Shown piece after piece: positions 17,627 through 27,723 of a DNA stretch of 64,000 nucleotides. Source of the stretch: Chthoniobacteraceae bacterium (lineage in GTDB: Bacteria; Verrucomicrobiota; Verrucomicrobiia; Chthoniobacterales; Chthoniobacteraceae); contig CANFTB010000015.1 in the NCBI GenBank assembly GCA_947449735.1, forward strand, positions 1-64,000, written 5' to 3'. The translations under genes were made by a program, and so were the position numbers. The first letter of the stretch is position 1. Each line of letters opens with the position of its first letter. The notes below the pieces were generated by a model, which saw only the letters and a program-made list of their open reading frames with translations, was not told the origin of the DNA and ran no database searches.

Positions 17627-18496
17627 TCAGGGTTTCTCGGGACCAAAAAGCCAGCGTAGGGCATCGGGCAGCATCGCCCCGGCCGCCTGTCCGCTGTGGC
17701 CTCCCCCGGTCATGTGCAACTGGTGGGGATAACCAGCAAACTGAAAAGCCGCGGCCATGTCCTGATTTGAGAGCGGCCAGTGTCCGAACAGATTATTCAC
17801 ATCCGACTCGCCCTCCTGCATCCAGACTCGCAGCGGTTTGGGCGCCCCCTTGGTCTTGCGCACGAGCGCGGGATAGACATACCCACCGCGGATGTTGGTG
17901 TAGCTGCCGATGCTGGAAAGCACGCGTCCGAAAGCGTCGGGGCGCTCCCAGGCGGCGGTAAAGGCGCAGACGCCCCCGGAAGAGCTTCCGACGAGACAGC
18001 GCTTCGCAGGATCGCTGGTGACGTTGAGCCCGCTCAGGGCCTCCGGCAAAAGTTCCTCCACCAAAAAGCGCGCGTAACGATCCCCCAGGGAGTCGTACTC
18101 AAAGGAACGGTTGCTGCGACTGGCCACGCCGGGCTTCCCCCCGGGGATCGTACCGGGGCTGACAAACACGGCGACGGTCACGGGAATCTCCCTACGCTCG
18201 ATCAGATTATCGAGAACGATCGGGGCGCGCGAACTGCCGTCCAGTTTGACGTATCCTGAGCCGTCTTGAAAGACGATGAGGTTCGAGGGCTGGCTGGCGG
18301 AATACTGGCGGGGCACGTACACCCAGTAGTCGCGGACGGTGGCGGGAAAAATGCGGCTCTCGGACAAGACCTTGCGGGTGACCTCCCCCTGCGGGACACC
18401 GGCCTGGGGCCGACTATCCGAGCCGAGTTGGGGAATCTCCAAGGCACAGGCGAGCAGCGGTGCGCAAAGGAAAAGGGGGGCGTAAAACAAGCGCAT
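17627..18496 (-). CDS. Secreted esterase (Fes/esterase D family), tandem paralogue
   Basis: 289 residues of the alpha/beta-hydrolase esterase D/enterochelin-esterase family. A hydrophobic leader (1-19) contains LLAC, a possible lipobox with Cys17. The nucleophile elbow is VGSSSGG (Ser172), and other blocks are YVPRQYSAS, FQDGSGYV, NRSFEYDSLGDRYARFLVEE and the final GGGHSGQAAGAMLPDALRWL. The same landmarks recur in the esterase half of the next gene, so the pair arose by tandem duplication with a propeller gained or lost. It is the first gene of the minus-strand run toward dapL. The substrate is unknown. Confidence 0.85.
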   Translation of the reverse strand: MRLFYAPLFLCAPLLACALEIPQLGSDSRPQAGVPQGEVTRKVLSESRIFPATVRDYWVYVPRQYSASQPSNLIVFQDGSGYVKLDGSSRAPIVLDNLIERREIPVTVAVFVSPGTIPGGKPGVASRSNRSFEYDSLGDRYARFLVEELLPEALSGLNVTSDPAKRCLVGSSSGGVCAFTAAWERPDAFGRVLSSIGSYTNIRGGYVYPALVRKTKGAPKPLRVWMQEGESDVNNLFGHWPLSNQDMAAAFQFAGYPHQLHMTGGGHSGQAAGAMLPDALRWLFGPEKP

Positions 18497-18839
18497 AGGA
18501 GGTGGGGCGGATAATGAGACGCGGCGAAAGGGGGGGGAGGGTGACGCGAGGGGACTGCGGATGGTTTAGACCAGAGAAAACCGGCACTCTCAAGCACCGT
18601 CGCGCATCAAAAATCTTAGAGAAAAAAATGGCTCCACCCTTAATTTTCACACCCCCATTACGAACCCAGCTTACGCAGCGATGAGGGGAGACCAAACGCC
18701 CAATATTCCGGGGTGCGAAGTCCCGCCACCGTTAGGAAGGCAGAAAAGGCGCGCTTTCAAGAAATGGAGGACGCTCAGATGGCATCGATAGCGTAGATGG
18801 GGCAAGCGGCGCCTGAGGGCGCCTTGGCGAGGCAAGCGC
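18497..18839. other. Divergent intergenic region
   Basis: Between the esterase gene (minus) and the phosphoribosyltransferase gene (plus) no supported reading frame is seen. It contains an A-rich run near 18620 and, at 18809-18825, two GGCGCC hexamers that can pair across TGAG. Promoters for both genes should lie here, but no convincing boxes were found. Confidence 0.35.
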
Positions 18840-19559
18840 ATGCAAACAAGAAACCAACCTTACGAAGACCGGGACGAAGCCGGAGTGTGTCTAGCAAAGG
18901 TGATGAGCGACCTGCACGGGGCCCGGGATGCCGTGGTGCTAGGGCTCTCCCGCGGCGGGGTGCCCGTGGCCCGGAGGGTGGCGGACGCATTGGAACTGCC
19001 GCTGGACGTGCTGGTGGTGCGCAAGCTCCCCTCGCCTGGCAACCCGGAACTGGCCATGGGCGCCATCGCCGAGAACGGGGCGGAGGTTCTCAACGAGGAT
19101 GTACTGCGCTGGGTCTCAGACAAGGGTGCGGTACTCGCGCAGGCAAGGGCGCAGCAGCGGGAGGAACTCCGACGGAGAGCAGCTCTCTACCGGGGGGAGC
19201 GGCCACCGGTGCCACTTAAGGACAAGCACGCTGTCATCGTTGATGACGGGGCCGCCACGGGCGCCACGGCGCGCGCGGCAATCGTGTCGGCGAGGCGTTC
19301 GGGGGCGAACCGGGTCACGGTGGCCCTTCCTGTGGCGCCGCCCGAGACATGCTCCGAACTCGCGCTGGAAGCGGACGACGTGCGGTGCCCGTGGACTCCC
19401 GTCTACTTTGTCTCCGTCGGGGCCTGTTACCGGCATTTCTCACAGGTGGACGACAGGCAGGTCATTCAGGCGCTGGCGAGGGCACGGCACGCTGGCCCGG
19501 GCGGGCTTTTAAGCGCGGCGGAGCGGGGCATTCCGCTTCAACGGATCCGATGCCAATAA
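18840..19559 (+). CDS. Predicted phosphoribosyltransferase (COG1926-like)
   Basis: 239 residues with the type I PRTase fold. An early LGLSRGGVPVARRVADAL segment is followed by LVVRKLPSPGNPELAMGAI and the PRPP-binding motif VIVDDGAATGATA at about residues 131-143. Enzymes of this group transfer or release phosphoribose, and the exact base is usually unknown. The start at 18840 is preceded by a weak GGCGAGG. It is a single-gene unit converging on murI. Confidence 0.85.
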   Translation: MQTRNQPYEDRDEAGVCLAKVMSDLHGARDAVVLGLSRGGVPVARRVADALELPLDVLVVRKLPSPGNPELAMGAIAENGAEVLNEDVLRWVSDKGAVLAQARAQQREELRRRAALYRGERPPVPLKDKHAVIVDDGAATGATARAAIVSARRSGANRVTVALPVAPPETCSELALEADDVRCPWTPVYFVSVGACYRHFSQVDDRQVIQALARARHAGPGGLLSAAERGIPLQRIRCQ

Positions 19560-19619
19560 AAACGCCACACGGCCTGAGCGGATCGCCCGGAGAGCAGACC
19601 GGCAGAATGCGCTGGGAGC

Positions 19620-19637
19620 GCGGAGCCCCAGCTCCGC
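19620..19637. repeat. Small inverted repeat GCGGAGC-CCCA-GCTCCGC
   Basis: Perfect seven-base arms with a four-base loop lie in the convergent region between the phosphoribosyltransferase and murI genes. It has no T tract, so it is a weak terminator candidate; it resembles a dispersed palindromic repeat. Confidence 0.5.
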
Positions 19638-19824
19638 ATGGAAGGTCCAAACACTCAGAACATCTTGGCAGAGCTAAGGCTCCGCGTTCCCTGGGAAAGA
19701 GACGTTCGAACCATTCACTGATTCGTAGTACCAGCTGAAGGGGGAAAAGTGAGAGGAAACCACAGGAGGACGGATTATGAGGACAAACCTTGGGGGGAGC
19801 CAGCCCCTGTGGGCCGGGAAGGCG

Positions 19825-20655
19825 TTATCCGACCGGACGCAAATGCACCTCCCCGACGTCCAGGCCCAGTGCGTTCTCAGCAACACGAAGGAAGGCGGAG
19901 GACGGGTCGGTGAGGGAAACGCGCAGGGAGCCCGCCCCTTCGGCGGAGGAAGAGATGCCGCGAGAGGACAGCAAAGCCTGCACCTCAAGCGCGCAGTTCT
20001 TGGCAGAGTCGACAAGGATGATACCGCTTCCCGCGTAGCTTTTGAGGGCGCCCTGCAGAAGAGGATAATGCGTACAACCTAGGACCAATGTGTCGATCCC
20101 CTTCTGGAGCAGAGGCTCGAGATAGCGGGCCACGACGGCCTCCGTGACGGCATCCTCCAGCCAGCCCTCTTCAATGAGAGGGACCAACAAGGGGCACGCC
20201 GCAGCCTCGACGCGGACGTCCGGGTTCAGGGCACGGATCGCCTGCTGGTAGGCTCCGCTATTGACGGTGGCGCGGGTGCCGATCACTCCGACGCAACCCG
20301 AGCGCGTGGCGGCGACGGCGGCGACGGCGCCCGACTGGATCACGCCTAGCACGGGAACTTCAAGGGAACTTTGGAGGGCGGAGAGGGCAAGAGCCGAAGC
20401 CGAATTGCAGGCCACCACAATCAGCTTAGCGCCGTCATCCAAAAGCATCCGGCTCAACTCCCGGCTGTAGCGTTCGATGGTCGCCGCACTTTTGCCTCCG
20501 TATGGAACCCTGGCGGTGTCCCCAATGTACGAGATGTGCTCCGCCGGTAGGAGCCTCCGAAGGGCGCCGGCCACGGTCAGGCCGCCGATGCCAGAATCAA
20601 AAACCCCGATCGGCCGGGGGGCCTGTTGAGAAGACTGGGAATCGGGAAGCTGCAT
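19825..20655 (-). CDS. murI: Glutamate racemase
   Basis: A cofactor-independent racemase making D-glutamate for peptidoglycan. 276 residues with GVFDSGIGGLTVAGALR at residues 17-33, YIGDTARVPYGGKS, the first catalytic cysteine in VVACNSASALAL and the second in LVLGCTHYPLL. The last gene of a minus-strand cluster with an amidase and two CNNM/CBS proteins, giving a cell-wall theme. Confidence 0.97.
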   Translation of the reverse strand: MQLPDSQSSQQAPRPIGVFDSGIGGLTVAGALRRLLPAEHISYIGDTARVPYGGKSAATIERYSRELSRMLLDDGAKLIVVACNSASALALSALQSSLEVPVLGVIQSGAVAAVAATRSGCVGVIGTRATVNSGAYQQAIRALNPDVRVEAAACPLLVPLIEEGWLEDAVTEAVVARYLEPLLQKGIDTLVLGCTHYPLLQGALKSYAGSGIILVDSAKNCALEVQALLSSRGISSSAEGAGSLRVSLTDPSSAFLRVAENALGLDVGEVHLRPVG

Positions 20656-20793
20656 TGGACCGGAGATTCAGGAGGGGGCCTTCTGGGGAAAGACCGAGGG
20701 AGGAGAGTAAAAGGAGGCTGAGGTTGACTGCGATGAGTGCGTGTTTGAAGGACGAAGTGGAAGATCTTCTCAGGTATCGCGCGCGAACCCGGC

Positions 20794-21834
20794 TTACACG
20801 GGGGCGCCGCCGATGGCCCGGCGGTAGTTACGCACCGCCTCGAGAATGGAACCGGCCACCTGCTGGCGGTACCAGGCGGAGGCGATCCGCCGCATGTCCT
20901 CGGAGTTTGAAAGAAAACCGGCCTCCAAGAGGACCCCCGGTAGATTGAGTTCCCTGAGGACATGAAACCGGGCACGTTTGATGCCCCGGTCGAAAAGGCC
21001 GGATCGCACGACCATGGCGGCATGGGCGGCCGTGGCGAAGGCGGCGTTCTCGGCGTCCCGTTGGTTGCCGGGATAGTTCTCGAGAGCATCCAGGTGGGCG
21101 CCCTCCAGAGACATGGAGGGAACGCCACGAGGGGACATCGCATAGGTTTCCACGCCTGTGCCGTTTCCCCCCGAGTTAAAGTGAACAGAAACAAAGACAG
21201 CCCGGGAAAACAGATTGGCCTTCCGTGTGCGCTCCTCCAGCGGCACAAACTCGTCCTTCGAGCGTGTATAGACGACGCGGTAACCGGCGCGGCCGAGGAG
21301 TTCGCCCGCGCGGGCCGCCACATCCAGGGTGAAATCCTTTTCACTCCCTAGTTTTCCAACGGCCCCCTTGTCGCTTCCCCCGTGCCCCGGGTCCAGAATC
21401 ACAGTATCCACGCTGCTGGCGCCCGCGATTTTGAAAGGCCGCAGCACGGGTTCGACCAGCTTCACCAGATCCACCCGTGAAATGCAAAGCCGCCCTCCAA
21501 GGTCGGTAATGGGATAACTCAAAATGAATTTAAGCCGGCTGATGTGAAAGTCGGAGGACGCCGAATGCCCCTTGACGACCCCCTCCCCCGGTCCCAGAGC
21601 AAATGAGCTTCCAGAACGCTGCATCGCCCCCAACCCGTAAAACCTCCCAACCTGCTCCAGCGGCAAATAATCGCGTCCTTCGTGGCTCAAAACAGTCCAC
21701 AAACTGGATCCAGACTCTCCCGCGGCGGCCACTCCATGCCGGACCCCTGAAAACACCGCCCCGGCAGCAGCAACAACGCCCGAGCGCAAAAAACTCCGGC
21801 GGCCAGTCAAAACATCAGAACCCTTGCAGACCAT
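20794..21834 (-). CDS. Tat-exported N-acetylmuramoyl-L-alanine amidase (Amidase_3)
   Basis: 346 residues. A twin-arginine signal GRRSFLRSGVVAAAGAVFSG near the N-terminus predicts folded export. The catalytic amidase domain carries zinc-site blocks VILDPGHGGSDKGAVG, the glutamate-containing loop KDFTLDVAARAGELL, and FVSVHFNSGG, with the family end FLSNSEDMRRIAS. It cleaves stem peptides from glycan strands in the periplasm, as the Tat-exported AmiA/AmiC do. The ATG at 21834 was preferred over an upstream TTG at 21873 because it sits closer to the Tat motif. It lies between the CNNM genes and murI. Confidence 0.92.
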   Translation of the reverse strand: MVCKGSDVLTGRRSFLRSGVVAAAGAVFSGVRHGVAAAGESGSSLWTVLSHEGRDYLPLEQVGRFYGLGAMQRSGSSFALGPGEGVVKGHSASSDFHISRLKFILSYPITDLGGRLCISRVDLVKLVEPVLRPFKIAGASSVDTVILDPGHGGSDKGAVGKLGSEKDFTLDVAARAGELLGRAGYRVVYTRSKDEFVPLEERTRKANLFSRAVFVSVHFNSGGNGTGVETYAMSPRGVPSMSLEGAHLDALENYPGNQRDAENAAFATAAHAAMVVRSGLFDRGIKRARFHVLRELNLPGVLLEAGFLSNSEDMRRIASAWYRQQVAGSILEAVRNYRRAIGGAPV

Positions 21835-21926
21835 TCTGAGAGGTATTCTCGCCTCATGCTGTGCTTCAGGCAAGAACTGCGCCAGTAGCTTTCGCTTAAA
21901 ATGACGACTTCAGAAGCGGACACCGC

Positions 21927-22934
21927 TCAGGACTCCTCCCCCAATCCCTCCGGGCTTGGAAAGTGAAAAGCGGCCGCCTTGTCGTCGGATGGCATCAACA
22001 GCAGCCGCACGATTTCATCCCACAGAACCACTCCAACGGTCGCACCGGACGCGTCCCGGACTGCGGCCATCGGTAACCGAGCTGCCCGAAGCTTGCGCAT
22101 GATCGAGTAGAGCGGCTCGTTCACTTCGGAGCGTACGATTCTGCGTTGGAAAATCTCCACCGCCCCGTGCCACTCCGCCTGGATCGCAAGTTCATGAAGG
22201 TCCAGCAAACCACTCACCCGACCGTCATCCCCGAGAACTGGCAACCGATCAACACCCCGCTCCCGGGCCAGAAGCCGCGCAGACGACAGGGGCAAACTGC
22301 CGCGCACCGCCGCCGCTTGATCCAAGGGCACCATCACGTCCCGGGCCCGCATCTGCCTAAAATCCAAAACGGCCTGGATGACCGCACGCTCATCCTTGCT
22401 GATGTAGCCCTGACGCTCTGACTCGAAGGTCAAATACTTGAAGTCTTCGCGCCCTCCGAAAACACGCACCTTCTTCGCAGGACGCCTCAAAAGCAGGAGC
22501 TGAACCAGGCGCATTGCCCCCGACAGAAACGGTCTCAGCAGCAGGTGCACGGCATTCAAGACGTAGCTGAACGCAGCGAGCGCTCGATAAGGAAACCTTC
22601 GAAACAGAGACTTGGGCAAGAGTTCCACGCCGAGCACCCAGACCGGCAGGGCGACTAGAAGTACCATCCAATAGCCACCATCGCCAAACCAGTGGGCAGC
22701 CCACTGCACCCCGAGAGTGAGCGCCACAATCTGCATCAAGTTCGTGACCACCAGAACAGTCGTCAAAACACGCTCCGGATCCGCCAAAAGCTTGTGAAGC
22801 ACCAGAGCCGCGGGATCCCTGCTTTTCACCCGATGCCTCAAACGAATCCGGTTCAGCGAAAGAATTCCCGCCTCGATGCCCGAAAAGAAAAACGAAACCA
22901 CAAGGCAGCCCAGAATCTCAAAGGCGACGCGCAT
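21927..22934 (-). CDS. CNNM-domain (DUF21) membrane protein with CBS pair
   Basis: 335 residues. A CNNM/DUF21 transmembrane domain (about 1-150) includes FFFSGIEAGILSLNRIRLRH near the N-terminus and PVWVLGVELLPKSLFRRFPY. A cytoplasmic CBS pair (about 175-310) follows with RDVMVPLDQAA and RLPVLGDDGRVSGLLDL. Relatives (CorB/CorC, YhdP) handle Mg2+/Co2+ efflux. It lacks the CorC_HlyC C-terminal domain that its upstream partner has. The start is one base from the partner's stop, so the two are co-translated and may form a heteromer. Confidence 0.88.
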   Translation of the reverse strand: MRVAFEILGCLVVSFFFSGIEAGILSLNRIRLRHRVKSRDPAALVLHKLLADPERVLTTVLVVTNLMQIVALTLGVQWAAHWFGDGGYWMVLLVALPVWVLGVELLPKSLFRRFPYRALAAFSYVLNAVHLLLRPFLSGAMRLVQLLLLRRPAKKVRVFGGREDFKYLTFESERQGYISKDERAVIQAVLDFRQMRARDVMVPLDQAAAVRGSLPLSSARLLARERGVDRLPVLGDDGRVSGLLDLHELAIQAEWHGAVEIFQRRIVRSEVNEPLYSIMRKLRAARLPMAAVRDASGATVGVVLWDEIVRLLLMPSDDKAAAFHFPSPEGLGEES

Positions 22935-22935
22935 T

Positions 22936-24201
22936 TTATCCGCCTCCTTTCATAGAGCCCAGGTTCAAGCGCTCCACAAGCACCTCCTCGACCCTCTTAC
23001 GGGAAGTCCGCCGAACCGTGATTTTAATCGACTCAAACTCAAAGGCAGCCCCCAGTCGGGGCAATGCGCCGGAAAGGTTAAAAACCAACCCGCCGACGGT
23101 GTCGATGCCATCGCAGGCCACCTCGACTCCCATGGCCTCCGAAACATCCTCCAGTCGTGCACCGCCGCTCGCCACGATCCTGCCATCCCCCAACGACTCA
23201 AGATAAAGCTCCCTCGCCCCCCCGGGGAGGGCTTCTGAGAGCACCTCCTCCACCAAGTCCGCGCGGGTAATGATCCCTTCCGTCCCGCCATGTTCGTCGA
23301 CCACGATCGCCAACCCCTGAGGACGCATTAAAAAAGACCGCAGCAGGTCGAGGGCCCGCATGGTCTCGGGCACGAAAGACGGCGGCACCAGCATCTCCGT
23401 GTAGTGCACCCCGCTGGATTCCAGAAAAACGCGAGTATCCAACACCCCGAGAATATCGTCCGGCGTCGCCCCATAAACCGGAACACGCCTGTATCTGCAG
23501 GCACGCAAGCGTTCCACAATCTCCTCAGAGCTCAGATCGTCCGGCAGCCAAAGAGCGTCGACGCGGGGAGTCATGCAGTCCCGTACCGTACGTTCCCGCA
23601 AGTGGATGATTTCCTGAATAATTGCCGACTCCACCGGATGCAGCGCCCCTTCCTCCGCTCCGATTTCGACCAGCGTCTCCATCTCACTTTGGTCGAGCAA
23701 ATGGCCCTTAGCCGCCGTCACGGGGAGCACTTTTTCAGCGAAACGATCGGAGAACCTCTGCATCCAACTCAAAGGCTCTTCCAACCACTGTAGCAAGGGC
23801 TCAAGAATGAGCACTGCCGGACGCACCATGCGGTATGGATGAGAGAGAGCGGCCACTTTTGGCAGCAAATCGCACACAAAAACAACCACCCCCAGCAGTA
23901 AAAGCTCGCTGCCCCAGAAGGACAGCAACGGAAACAAGCCGCTCCGTAAAAAGTAGAGGCAAACCAACACCAGGGGGACATTCAGAAGCACCTCGCCTAA
24001 AACCAGAATTCCCAGCAGCCTCCTCGGGTTTCGCAGGATCCTTAAGAGCGCCTTGGCGTGCCTTGCCTTTCCGCGGCGCAAACGCTCCAAATCATGGTTT
24101 TGAAACGAGAACAGAGCCGTCTCCATCGCAGAGAACAGAGCCGACCCCAGTGCCAGCAAACCAGCCCCAATACCCAGCACCCAAATCAACGCAATGCTCA
24201 T
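22936..24201 (-). CDS. CNNM-domain/CBS/CorC_HlyC membrane protein
   Basis: 421 residues. A CNNM domain (1-170, three to four helices, with FSAMETALFSFQNHDLERL and VFVCDLLPKVAALSHPYR) is followed by a CBS pair (about 205-330, RDCMTPRVDALWL, RRVPVYGATPDDILGVLDTR, DEHGGTEGIITRADLVEEV). The C-terminal CorC_HlyC domain (about 340-415, DTVGGLVFNLSGALPRLGA) completes the full architecture of hemolysin-C-like Mg2+ transport proteins. It leads the operon with its shorter paralogue. Confidence 0.9.
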   Translation of the reverse strand: MSIALIWVLGIGAGLLALGSALFSAMETALFSFQNHDLERLRRGKARHAKALLRILRNPRRLLGILVLGEVLLNVPLVLVCLYFLRSGLFPLLSFWGSELLLLGVVVFVCDLLPKVAALSHPYRMVRPAVLILEPLLQWLEEPLSWMQRFSDRFAEKVLPVTAAKGHLLDQSEMETLVEIGAEEGALHPVESAIIQEIIHLRERTVRDCMTPRVDALWLPDDLSSEEIVERLRACRYRRVPVYGATPDDILGVLDTRVFLESSGVHYTEMLVPPSFVPETMRALDLLRSFLMRPQGLAIVVDEHGGTEGIITRADLVEEVLSEALPGGARELYLESLGDGRIVASGGARLEDVSEAMGVEVACDGIDTVGGLVFNLSGALPRLGAAFEFESIKITVRRTSRKRVEEVLVERLNLGSMKGGG

Positions 24202-24368
24202 ACCGGGATCACGCCAACCGGAAAACCAACCCAGCCACGCGTGAAAAGCGAAATCCCCGGCTCCTGTGCCATATCTGAATAGCCAAAAGAAAAACGAAGC
24301 ATTCGAAAAAATTTAGGCCGCCAAGGTTTCAACTTCCCCTAGGTTAAATAGACCGAGCACCAGAGCGA

Positions 24369-24821
24369 ATGAAAAAAAACGACAGATTGGAGACCTGGCT
24401 CGATGACTGGGACGACAGATCTCACTCCCCGTGGCCACGTGAATACCGCGCCTTCTTTGCACGCTTCAACCAAGGCGACTACTACGAGGCCCACGACGTA
24501 CTGGAGCATCTCTGGCTGCGCTGCACAGACTCCAACCGCAGCTTTTTTCAGGCGCTCATCCAGTTCGCCGGCGCATTCGTCCACTTTAAAAAGCATGCCC
24601 TCCATCCGGACCACCCGACACATTCACGGCGCATCCCCCCGGGATGCCGTCTTTTGGATCTGACCGCCAAACGGCTCCATTGCTTCCCAAGCCCGCACAT
24701 GGGGATCGCCCCCTCAGAAGTCATCGCAATGTGCGAACTCTGGAAAAACAGAGCACAACCCGGACTCAGCCCCCTCATTGAATTTCCGCCGCCCCGACTT
24801 TCAGAACCGCAACACCACTGA
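24369..24821 (+). CDS. DUF309 domain protein
   Basis: 150 residues, probably cytoplasmic and helical. The family hallmark ARFNQGDYYEAHDVLEHLW lies at residues 31-49, followed by the FFQALIQFAGAFVHFKK helix. The biochemical function of DUF309 is not established. It is a single gene divergent from the CNNM operon and convergent with clpC, with no Shine-Dalgarno. Confidence 0.85.
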   Translation: MKKNDRLETWLDDWDDRSHSPWPREYRAFFARFNQGDYYEAHDVLEHLWLRCTDSNRSFFQALIQFAGAFVHFKKHALHPDHPTHSRRIPPGCRLLDLTAKRLHCFPSPHMGIAPSEVIAMCELWKNRAQPGLSPLIEFPPPRLSEPQHH

Positions 24822-24831
24822 CGAACCACCC

Positions 24832-24851
24832 GCAGTACCAAGCAGTACCAA
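24832..24851. repeat. Tandem 10-bp repeat
   Basis: GCAGTACCAA occurs twice in direct succession between the convergent DUF309 and clpC genes. No T-rich terminator follows. Its role is unknown. Confidence 0.5.
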
Positions 24852-24941
24852 GCGCCCAAAAATGAGCGTCCGCCTCCACGGTGCGCGGCAGGGGGGAGAT
24901 GCTCCCCCTCAACCGCAAACCCTGCAACCTTCCCTGAAACG

Positions 24942-27452
24942 TTAAACCGCCTCGGTTGCCTCGGCCTTCTCCCCCTCGGCAGAATCTTGCGGCACCTTGA
25001 ACGTCAGCTTCCCCTCCGCCTCGCCAACCTTGACCGTGTCACCGGCCTTGATGTTGCCGCGCAAGAGCTCCTCGGCCATCGGATCCTCGAGGTAACGCTC
25101 CACCGCGCGCCGCATCGGCCGCGCACCGTAGTCGGGATCGTATCCCTTCTCCGCAAGGAACGCCTTCGCCGCATCGTCCAACTCGATCGCAATCTCCTTC
25201 GCCTTGATCCGGTCCAGAACCTTCGTGATTTCAAGGTCTACAATCCGCATCAACTCGGTCTTCGCAAGCGGATGGAAAACAATCAGGTCATCCAGCCGGT
25301 TGATGAACTCCGGCTTGAGCACCTTCTTGGCCTCCTCCAAAATCTTGTCCCGCATCACTTCGTACTTCGTCTCGTCCCGCTGCGAACTTCCAAAGCCCAT
25401 CACCCCCTGCTTCTTCATCAGTTCAGCCCCAATGTTCGAGGTGAGGATGATGATCGTGTTCCGGAAATCGATCTTCCGTCCGAGCGAATCCGTCAGCTTC
25501 CCCTCCTCGAGGATCTGTAACAGGAGGTGCATCACGTCTGGATGCGCCTTTTCAATTTCATCGAACAGAATCACCGAGTACGGCCTGCGGCGCACCGCCT
25601 CCGAAAGCTGGCCGCCCTCCTCGTGCCCGACATATCCGGGAGGCGACCCGATCAGACGCGAGGACGTGAACTTCTCCATGTACTCGGACATGTCGATCTG
25701 GATCAACGAATCCCTGTCCCCGAAGATGAACTCAGCCAGGCACTGCGTCAGGAAGGTCTTCCCAACACCCGTCGGCCCCAAAAAGATGAAGGATCCAATC
25801 GGCCGGCGCGGGTCCTTGAGATCCGCCCTTGAACGCCGCAGGGCTTTCGAAATCGCGGTCACCGCCTCGTCCTGTCCGATCACCTTCCCGCGCAACTCCT
25901 CCTCCATGCGCAGCAGCTTCGCCGTCTCCGCCTGTTCCATGCGGCTCAGGGGCACGCCGGTCCACTTCGAGACGACGTTCATGATGTCATCCTCCGTGAC
26001 GACCACTTCCTTCTCCTCCCGCTGTTCCCTCCACTGGGTCAGGATCGCCTCGAGCTTCTCCTTCGCCTGCTTCTCCGTATCCCGGAGGGCAGCCGCCTTT
26101 TCAAAATCCTGCGCCTTGATCGACGCCTCCTTCTGGCCGCGGATCTCTTCGATCTCTTTCTCGACGTCCTTCACATCCGGCGGGCGCGTCATGGAGGCGA
26201 TCCGGGCACGGGCACCCGCCTCGTCCATAATGTCGATCGCCTTGTCCGGGAGAAAGCGGCCCGTCAAGTAACGGTCGGACAGCTTGGCGGCGCCCACCAG
26301 GGCCTCCTCCGTGTAACGGGCCTTGTGGTGGGCCTCGTACTTGCTACGCAGTCCTTTCAAAATCAAAATGGTCTGGTCGACGGTCGGAGCCTCCACCTTG
26401 ACCTGCTGGAAGCGGCGTTCGAGGGCCGCGTCCTTCTCGATGTACTTGCGGTACTCGTTGAGCGTCGTGGCGCCCACGCACTGCAACTCACCACGGCTCA
26501 ACGCCGGCTTGATGATATTGGAAGCGTCCATGGCCCCCTCGGCGGAACCGGCGCCCACGATCGTGTGCAGCTCGTCGATAAACAGGATCACGTTCCGCGT
26601 CCGGCGGATCTCGTCCATCACCGCCTTGATGCGCTCCTCAAACTGACCGCGGTACTTGGTGCCGGCCACCATCAGCGCCAGATCGAGCGTGATCACCTTC
26701 TTGTCCCTCAGCAACTCGGGCACGTTGCCCTGGGCGATCTCCTGCGCCAGTCCCTCCACGATCGCCGTCTTGCCGACGCCCGCCTCGCCGATGAGCACCG
26801 GGTTGTTCTTGGTGCGGCGGCAGAGCACCTGGATGACGCGCTCGATCTCGCTTTCGCGGCCGATCACCGGGTCGATCTCGCCCTTCCGGGCGATCTCCGT
26901 CAGGTCGCGCCCGAAAGCCTTGAGCGCCGGTGTCTTGGAATCCTTCTTGGCCCCGCCCGCAGCGGCGGGCTCGGGCTGGGAGGAAGACTCGGACTCGCCC
27001 TCGGACGGGGTGAAGTTCGGGTCGAGCTCCTTCAAAATTTCATTACGGGTGCGCTCGATGTCCACCTCGAGGTTCTTAAGAACCCGGGCGGCGACCCCTT
27101 CTCCCTCGCGCAACAACCCGAGGAGGATATGCTCCGTCCCGACATACGAGTGGTTCAGCGACTTGGCCTCCTTGCCTGCGAGCGCCAGCACTTTCTTGAC
27201 CCGAGGCGTGTAGGGAATGTTGCCCACCATCTTGGTTTCCGGGCCGGACCCCACCTGCTTTTCCACCTCACTGCGGACGGTCTCCAGATCGAGCCCCATC
27301 TTCTGAAGAACGTTCACGGCAACCCCCTGACCCAGCTTGATCAGGCCGAGTAAAAGGTGCTCCGTGCCCACGTAGTTGTGGTTGAAGCGGTCCGCTTCCT
27401 TTCGGGCGAGGGCCAGAACCTGCTGAGCGCGGGGAGTAAAGTTGTTCATCAT
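24942..27452 (-). CDS. clpC: ATP-dependent Clp protease ATP-binding subunit ClpC
   Basis: An AAA+ unfoldase of 836 residues that feeds proteins to ClpP and acts in stress protein quality control. It has two N-terminal Clp_N repeats ([15 protein letters not shown], then [15 protein letters not shown]), D1 Walker [14 protein letters not shown], a UVR-type coiled segment about 430-480 ([20 protein letters not shown]), and D2 Walker [13 protein letters not shown] with the [20 protein letters not shown]alker B region. The UVR segment marks ClpC rather than ClpA or ClpB. The gene starts ATG-ATG (27452 and 27449); the longer upstream frame lacks homology. lpxA lies 271 bp upstream, so clpC probably has its own promoter. 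Confidence 0.95.
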   Translation of the reverse strand: MMNNFTPRAQQVLALARKEADRFNHNYVGTEHLLLGLIKLGQGVAVNVLQKMGLDLETVRSEVEKQVGSGPETKMVGNIPYTPRVKKVLALAGKEAKSLNHSYVGTEHILLGLLREGEGVAARVLKNLEVDIERTRNEILKELDPNFTPSEGESESSSQPEPAAAGGAKKDSKTPALKAFGRDLTEIARKGEIDPVIGRESEIERVIQVLCRRTKNNPVLIGEAGVGKTAIVEGLAQEIAQGNVPELLRDKKVITLDLALMVAGTKYRGQFEERIKAVMDEIRRTRNVILFIDELHTIVGAGSAEGAMDASNIIKPALSRGELQCVGATTLNEYRKYIEKDAALERRFQQVKVEAPTVDQTILILKGLRSKYEAHHKARYTEEALVGAAKLSDRYLTGRFLPDKAIDIMDEAGARARIASMTRPPDVKDVEKEIEEIRGQKEASIKAQDFEKAAALRDTEKQAKEKLEAILTQWREQREEKEVVVTEDDIMNVVSKWTGVPLSRMEQAETAKLLRMEEELRGKVIGQDEAVTAISKALRRSRADLKDPRRPIGSFIFLGPTGVGKTFLTQCLAEFIFGDRDSLIQIDMSEYMEKFTSSRLIGSPPGYVGHEEGGQLSEAVRRRPYSVILFDEIEKAHPDVMHLLLQILEEGKLTDSLGRKIDFRNTIIILTSNIGAELMKKQGVMGFGSSQRDETKYEVMRDKILEEAKKVLKPEFINRLDDLIVFHPLAKTELMRIVDLEITKVLDRIKAKEIAIELDDAAKAFLAEKGYDPDYGARPMRRAVERYLEDPMAEELLRGNIKAGDTVKVGEAEGKLTFKVPQDSAEGEKAEATEAV

Positions 27453-27723
27453 AGGACTCGGATCTTTGTGGAACCCGTTTTCAAAACCGCGGGCAACCGC
27501 GGTTCCGCCAAGGGCTCTCAAGAACATTGTACCACCCCACCCCTCGGCGCAAGGGAGAGAAGCAGCACTTTTCAAAATTTGCGCCACAGCGGCCCCACCG
27601 GCAACTCCAAGGCCCCAAAGAATGCCCGTTCAGAAGAAACACCCCCGAAAAACCGCCTCCCCTCAGCGCTCGCAGCCGCCAGACCAGCGCGGACTACCGG
27701 GGAAATCCACCCCCGGAAACGTC

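Noticed and set aside
25204..27353. Two long plus-strand frames over clpC
   Set aside because: Opposite strand of a complete ClpC with all motifs; no family similarity in the antisense products.
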